A stretch of DNA of 16,832 nucleotides from Baffinella frigidus (taxonomy: Eukaryota > Cryptophyceae > Cryptomonadales > Baffinellaceae): NCBI GenBank assembly GCA_026770585.1, contig MU647030.1:85110-101941 (forward strand). The letters are read 5' to 3'. A model generated the notes under the pieces. The model made no database searches, was not told the origin of the DNA, and saw nothing but the letters and a program-made list of their open reading frames with translations. The position numbers and the translations under genes are program-made. Shown here piece after piece: positions 16,748-16,832 of this stretch. Position 1 is the stretch's first letter, and every line of letters begins with the position of its first letter.

Positions 16748-16786
16748 GTACTTGACGTCAGACGAGCTGCAAACCACGTCGCGCTG

Positions 16787-16832
16787 ACCCTCTCGCTCTC
16801 TCTCTCGCTTTCTCTCTCTCGCTCTCTCCCTC
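16787..16832. repeat. CT-rich microsatellite at the window end
   Basis: CTCTCGCTCTCTCTCTCGCT and similar, very like 1-121. Tracts like this at both edges often mark assembly breaks. Confidence 0.85.

Noticed and set aside
16099-16476. 125-codon unspliced frame covering exon 19
   Set aside because: It is in a different frame from G-S-V-L-V-L-L-V-L-D and reads through intron sequence; the in-phase exon with AG and GT borders is a better fit.

Overview
The window looks like nuclear DNA from a eukaryote, probably a photosynthetic protist. It has short GT-AG exons in long introns, and the introns are full of degenerate copies of the Arabidopsis-type telomere heptamer (CCCTAAA/TTTAGGG and variants such as CCCGAAA, CCCTCAA, CCCTACA). 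One predicted donor is GC rather than GT, which would suit a dinoflagellate, but a green alga or chromerid cannot be excluded. I see no bacterial operon, rRNA or tRNA, and I do not name the species.

Layout. 1-2035 holds no gene I can support: a CT-rich tract, several inverted-repeat elements (367-504, 900-1100, 1456-1591), small hairpins, and a 42-bp minisatellite (1820-2035) that runs into the first exon. 2036-16747 is best read as one plus-strand gene of at least 20 short exons: about 1.6 kb of coding sequence (about 537 codons) spread over 14.7 kb, incomplete at both ends. The model rests on splice phase. Every exon is open, all junctions have AG acceptors, all donors are GT except one GC, and the phases agree across all introns, including three that split codons (3690/4423, 9571/10075, 13924/14842). 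The product is unrecognised overall. A stretch near the middle resembles the last strand and helix of a PH domain. The C-terminal exons resemble a small alpha/beta module seen in many protist proteins, with a charged helix followed by an 'I-R-V-T-K ... G-S-V-L-V' strand.

The striking feature is how the introns are built. Almost every exon is accompanied by decayed partial copies of itself. Copies upstream of an exon keep its acceptor side and lose the 3' end. Copies downstream keep the 3' end and donor and lose the 5' end. This polarity is expected if the introns grew by repeated tandem duplications with one breakpoint in the exon and one in the intron. On top of this, short foldback (MITE-like) elements have inserted into introns and into exon copies. 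Two insertions can be read base by base: one of 179 bp with a TA target duplication in a copy of the PH-like exon, and one of 150 bp with an AGAT target duplication in a copy of exon 16. A 57-bp perfect inverted repeat (8790-8928) looks very recent. The window ends, as it begins, in a CT-rich microsatellite, so its edges may be assembly breaks.

All protein-level statements come from reading the sequence; no database search was possible.
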